A stretch of DNA of 64,000 nt. Origin: Undibacterium sp. YM2. GTDB taxonomy: Bacteria > Pseudomonadota > Gammaproteobacteria > Burkholderiales > Burkholderiaceae_D. The number at the start of each line of letters is the position of its first letter. The stretch's first letter is position 1. Of the stretch, positions 62,482-64,000 are shown piece after piece. Made by a program: the position numbers and the translations under genes. The notes beneath the pieces are model-generated. The model had not been told where the DNA came from and did not search any database. It saw only the letters and a list, made by a program, of their open reading frames with translations. The stretch is taken from positions 3,100,001 to 3,164,000 of the forward strand of contig NZ_AP018441.1 of the NCBI RefSeq assembly GCF_009937975.1. The letters are read 5' to 3'.

Positions 62482-64000
62482 ATGTTAAGACTACTACGTA
62501 CCAGCATCGTTTATCGCAGCGCATTCATTGTGCTTGGTATTGCCCTGCTTGTAGGTATATTTTTTGCACTGCTCAGCTATCACTTCTCTGCACAATCTGA
62601 ACAGGAACAGGCCCGCCAGCGCATGCAGGCATCGTTAAGCACGGTTGAAAATACCGCCAGCATAGCTTGCTTTGTACTGGACCAGAATCTGGCAGGAGAA
62701 CTCGCACGCGGCTTATTAAAGAATGGCGATATCAGCCGGGTGCAAATCATTTCAGAAGGTAAAGTCCTTGCCCAGGCTGACAAGAAACCGGTCAAAGGCA
62801 GCGATCAATCCGCGCTTGCCATACTGCCCGGTATCAGCCCGTCCAATCAACTGGTGCATGAAGTTTATTCTCCATTCAATCCCAAGGAAAAAGTCTGTGA
62901 AATTCACCTGGACCCCAACATTGATTTCATCAGGGAACAGAGTACAGCCAAGGCCCGCTTCATCGTCTATCTCTTGTTATTACAGGCGCTGGCCATGGCT
63001 TCTGCAGTGGTGTATGTCGTACTGACCATGATTACCAGGCCGATTAAAAATATATCAGACCGCCTGCATACCCTGGCACCAGAATCCGGTGACAAGCTGG
63101 GCCTGCCAGATGGCAATGAAAAAGACGAAATCGGTCAATTGGTACGCGACGTCAACACCCTGGTCGCCAGCCTTCTAAAGACACTCAATGAAGAAAGAAC
63201 CCTGCGCATACAACATGCGATAGGTGAGAAAAAATTCCAGACCATTTTTGAAAATGCAGAAACCGGCATTTTCCAGCTCAATTTTTCTGGTGAACTGCTT
63301 TCTTACAACCCTGCCTTCCTGCGCATGTTCAGTCTTGACGATCATGGTGGCAAAGACATTATTGCGAATGCCCTGACTTCATTGCTGGAAGGCCAGGAAT
63401 TACGCTTGCATCTAATGATCGATGCGGCCATTAATGAAGCCAGGATCATGTCTGACGACTTTTACATACAACTGGCAAGCTCAAGCAGCAAGAAGTGGAT
63501 CAATCTCGTCATCAGCCCGGCCGAAGACGGCATACTGCAAGGCCTGGTGAATGACATTACCGAACGCAAATCGCAGGAAGAAAGTGCCAATCAACTGGCG
63601 GTAACCGATCATTTAACCGGTATCAACAATCGCCTGGGCTTTGAAAAAGAAATCAGCCGCCTGTCCAGGGAATATGCCAATGGCAATGCGCAGGGCTTTT
63701 TCCTGCTCATGATAGATCTGGACAAATTCAAGCAAGTCAATGACAGCCACGGCCATACTGTTGGTGACCAGGTACTTGTACACTTTTCACGCCTGGTCAG
63801 CAATACGGTCAGAAGATCAGATTTCATTGCCCGCCTCGGCGGTGATGAATTCATCATCCTGTTAAAAGACCTGACATATCTGGAAAAAGCAGAAGAGATT
63901 GCTCAAAAAATCATTACCCTGGCCAGCCAGCCTATCGTCATCAATGAAACCCTGTGTGTGCAAATCGGTGCCAGCATAGGGATCAGTTATACCGGCCCAA
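62482..64000 (+). CDS. Membrane diguanylate cyclase with periplasmic, HAMP, PAS and GGDEF domains (3' end cut by window)
   Basis: At least 506 residues, incomplete at the right edge. TM1 lies near 13-33 and a periplasmic domain covers about 34-155 (YfiN-like CHASE8 is my best guess). TM2 is near 160-180. HAMP is marked by TRPIKNISDRLHTLAPES, with PAS around 250-370. The GGDEF motif at 453-457 (RLGGDEF) is intact. An I-site RRSD, five residues ahead, predicts product inhibition. It makes c-di-GMP, which usually reduces motility and promotes attachment. Located right after a porin and a small binding-like protein, which may feed it a periplasmic signal. Confidence 0.9.
   Translation, partial: MLRLLRTSIVYRSAFIVLGIALLVGIFFALLSYHFSAQSEQEQARQRMQASLSTVENTASIACFVLDQNLAGELARGLLKNGDISRVQIISEGKVLAQADKKPVKGSDQSALAILPGISPSNQLVHEVYSPFNPKEKVCEIHLDPNIDFIREQSTAKARFIVYLLLLQALAMASAVVYVVLTMITRPIKNISDRLHTLAPESGDKLGLPDGNEKDEIGQLVRDVNTLVASLLKTLNEERTLRIQHAIGEKKFQTIFENAETGIFQLNFSGELLSYNPAFLRMFSLDDHGGKDIIANALTSLLEGQELRLHLMIDAAINEARIMSDDFYIQLASSSSKKWINLVISPAEDGILQGLVNDITERKSQEESANQLAVTDHLTGINNRLGFEKEISRLSREYANGNAQGFFLLMIDLDKFKQVNDSHGHTVGDQVLVHFSRLVSNTVRRSDFIARLGGDEFIILLKDLTYLEKAEEIAQKIITLASQPIVINETLCVQIGASIGISYTGP

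Noticed and set aside
1..64000. CRISPR arrays, insertion sequences, prophage or integrative elements
   Set aside because: No regularly spaced repeats, transposases, integrases or att-like duplications were found; gene content is housekeeping throughout.

Overview
The window reads as a chromosomal segment of a motile, polyhydroxyalkanoate-producing betaproteobacterium. The family Oxalobacteraceae (Undibacterium- or Herbaspirillum-like) is my best guess. This is inferred from the FlhDC-MotAB-Che layout, a class I PhaC, CcoS/CcoI, the two pseudouridine synthase neighbourhoods and a base composition near half GC. No rRNA, tRNA, IS element, prophage or CRISPR array was found, so this looks like core chromosome rather than an accessory island.

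Layout. 1-6 kb: phaC (cut by the window edge), a small membrane protein, pgeF-rluD divergent from bamD, yaaA, and a PIN-domain protein. 6.2-8.9 kb: a detached cheZ-cheA pair with its own terminator. 8.9-12.6 kb: selO-msrB-yciB-bolA-ppiC, then a periplasmic solute-binding protein. 13.6-19.4 kb: purL (two apparent frameshifts) and a GT39-type glycosyltransferase. 19.6-33.7 kb, all on the minus strand: flhD-flhC-methyltransferase(frameshifted)-motA-motB-cheZ-like-cheY-cheA-cheW-mcp-cheR-cheD-cheB-cheY, then an HDOD protein with a degenerate EAL half. 34.3-37.4 kb: accA-tilS and dnaQ. 37.9-42.2 kb: a TPR protein and an L,D-transpeptidase that appear to share a C-terminal domain, two cyclophilins and lpxH. 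42.2-47.4 kb: a LolD/YbbA-type ABC ATPase divergent from tesA-selU, then ccoI-ccoS behind an FNR-type promoter. 47.8-51 kb: rluC, a HAD phosphatase, a Rieske protein and sppA. 51.6-54.6 kb: rne with a long structured leader. 54.8-59.3 kb: chrA and the molybdenum cofactor genes moaA-mobA-moeA. 59.4-64 kb: a cyclophilin lipoprotein, a ComEA-like protein, and a porin / phosphate-binding-like protein / diguanylate cyclase trio that runs off the end.

How the genes work together. FlhDC is the flagellar master regulator, MotAB drives the motor, and the Che proteins control its direction. The cluster is complete for adaptation (CheR, CheB, CheD and an MCP with a C-terminal DWEEF tether). It carries a divergent CheZ-like protein, while the canonical CheZ sits 14 kb away next to a second CheA.

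Data quality. purL (twice) and the methyltransferase each become intact if one G is added to a G run, and ccoI becomes one frame if one base is removed. That pattern suggests homopolymer errors in the assembly more than real gene decay. The most interesting leads are the isolated cheZ-cheA pair, the porin/binding protein/diguanylate cyclase module, the paired TPR and L,D-transpeptidase genes, and structured leaders upstream of rne and flhDC.
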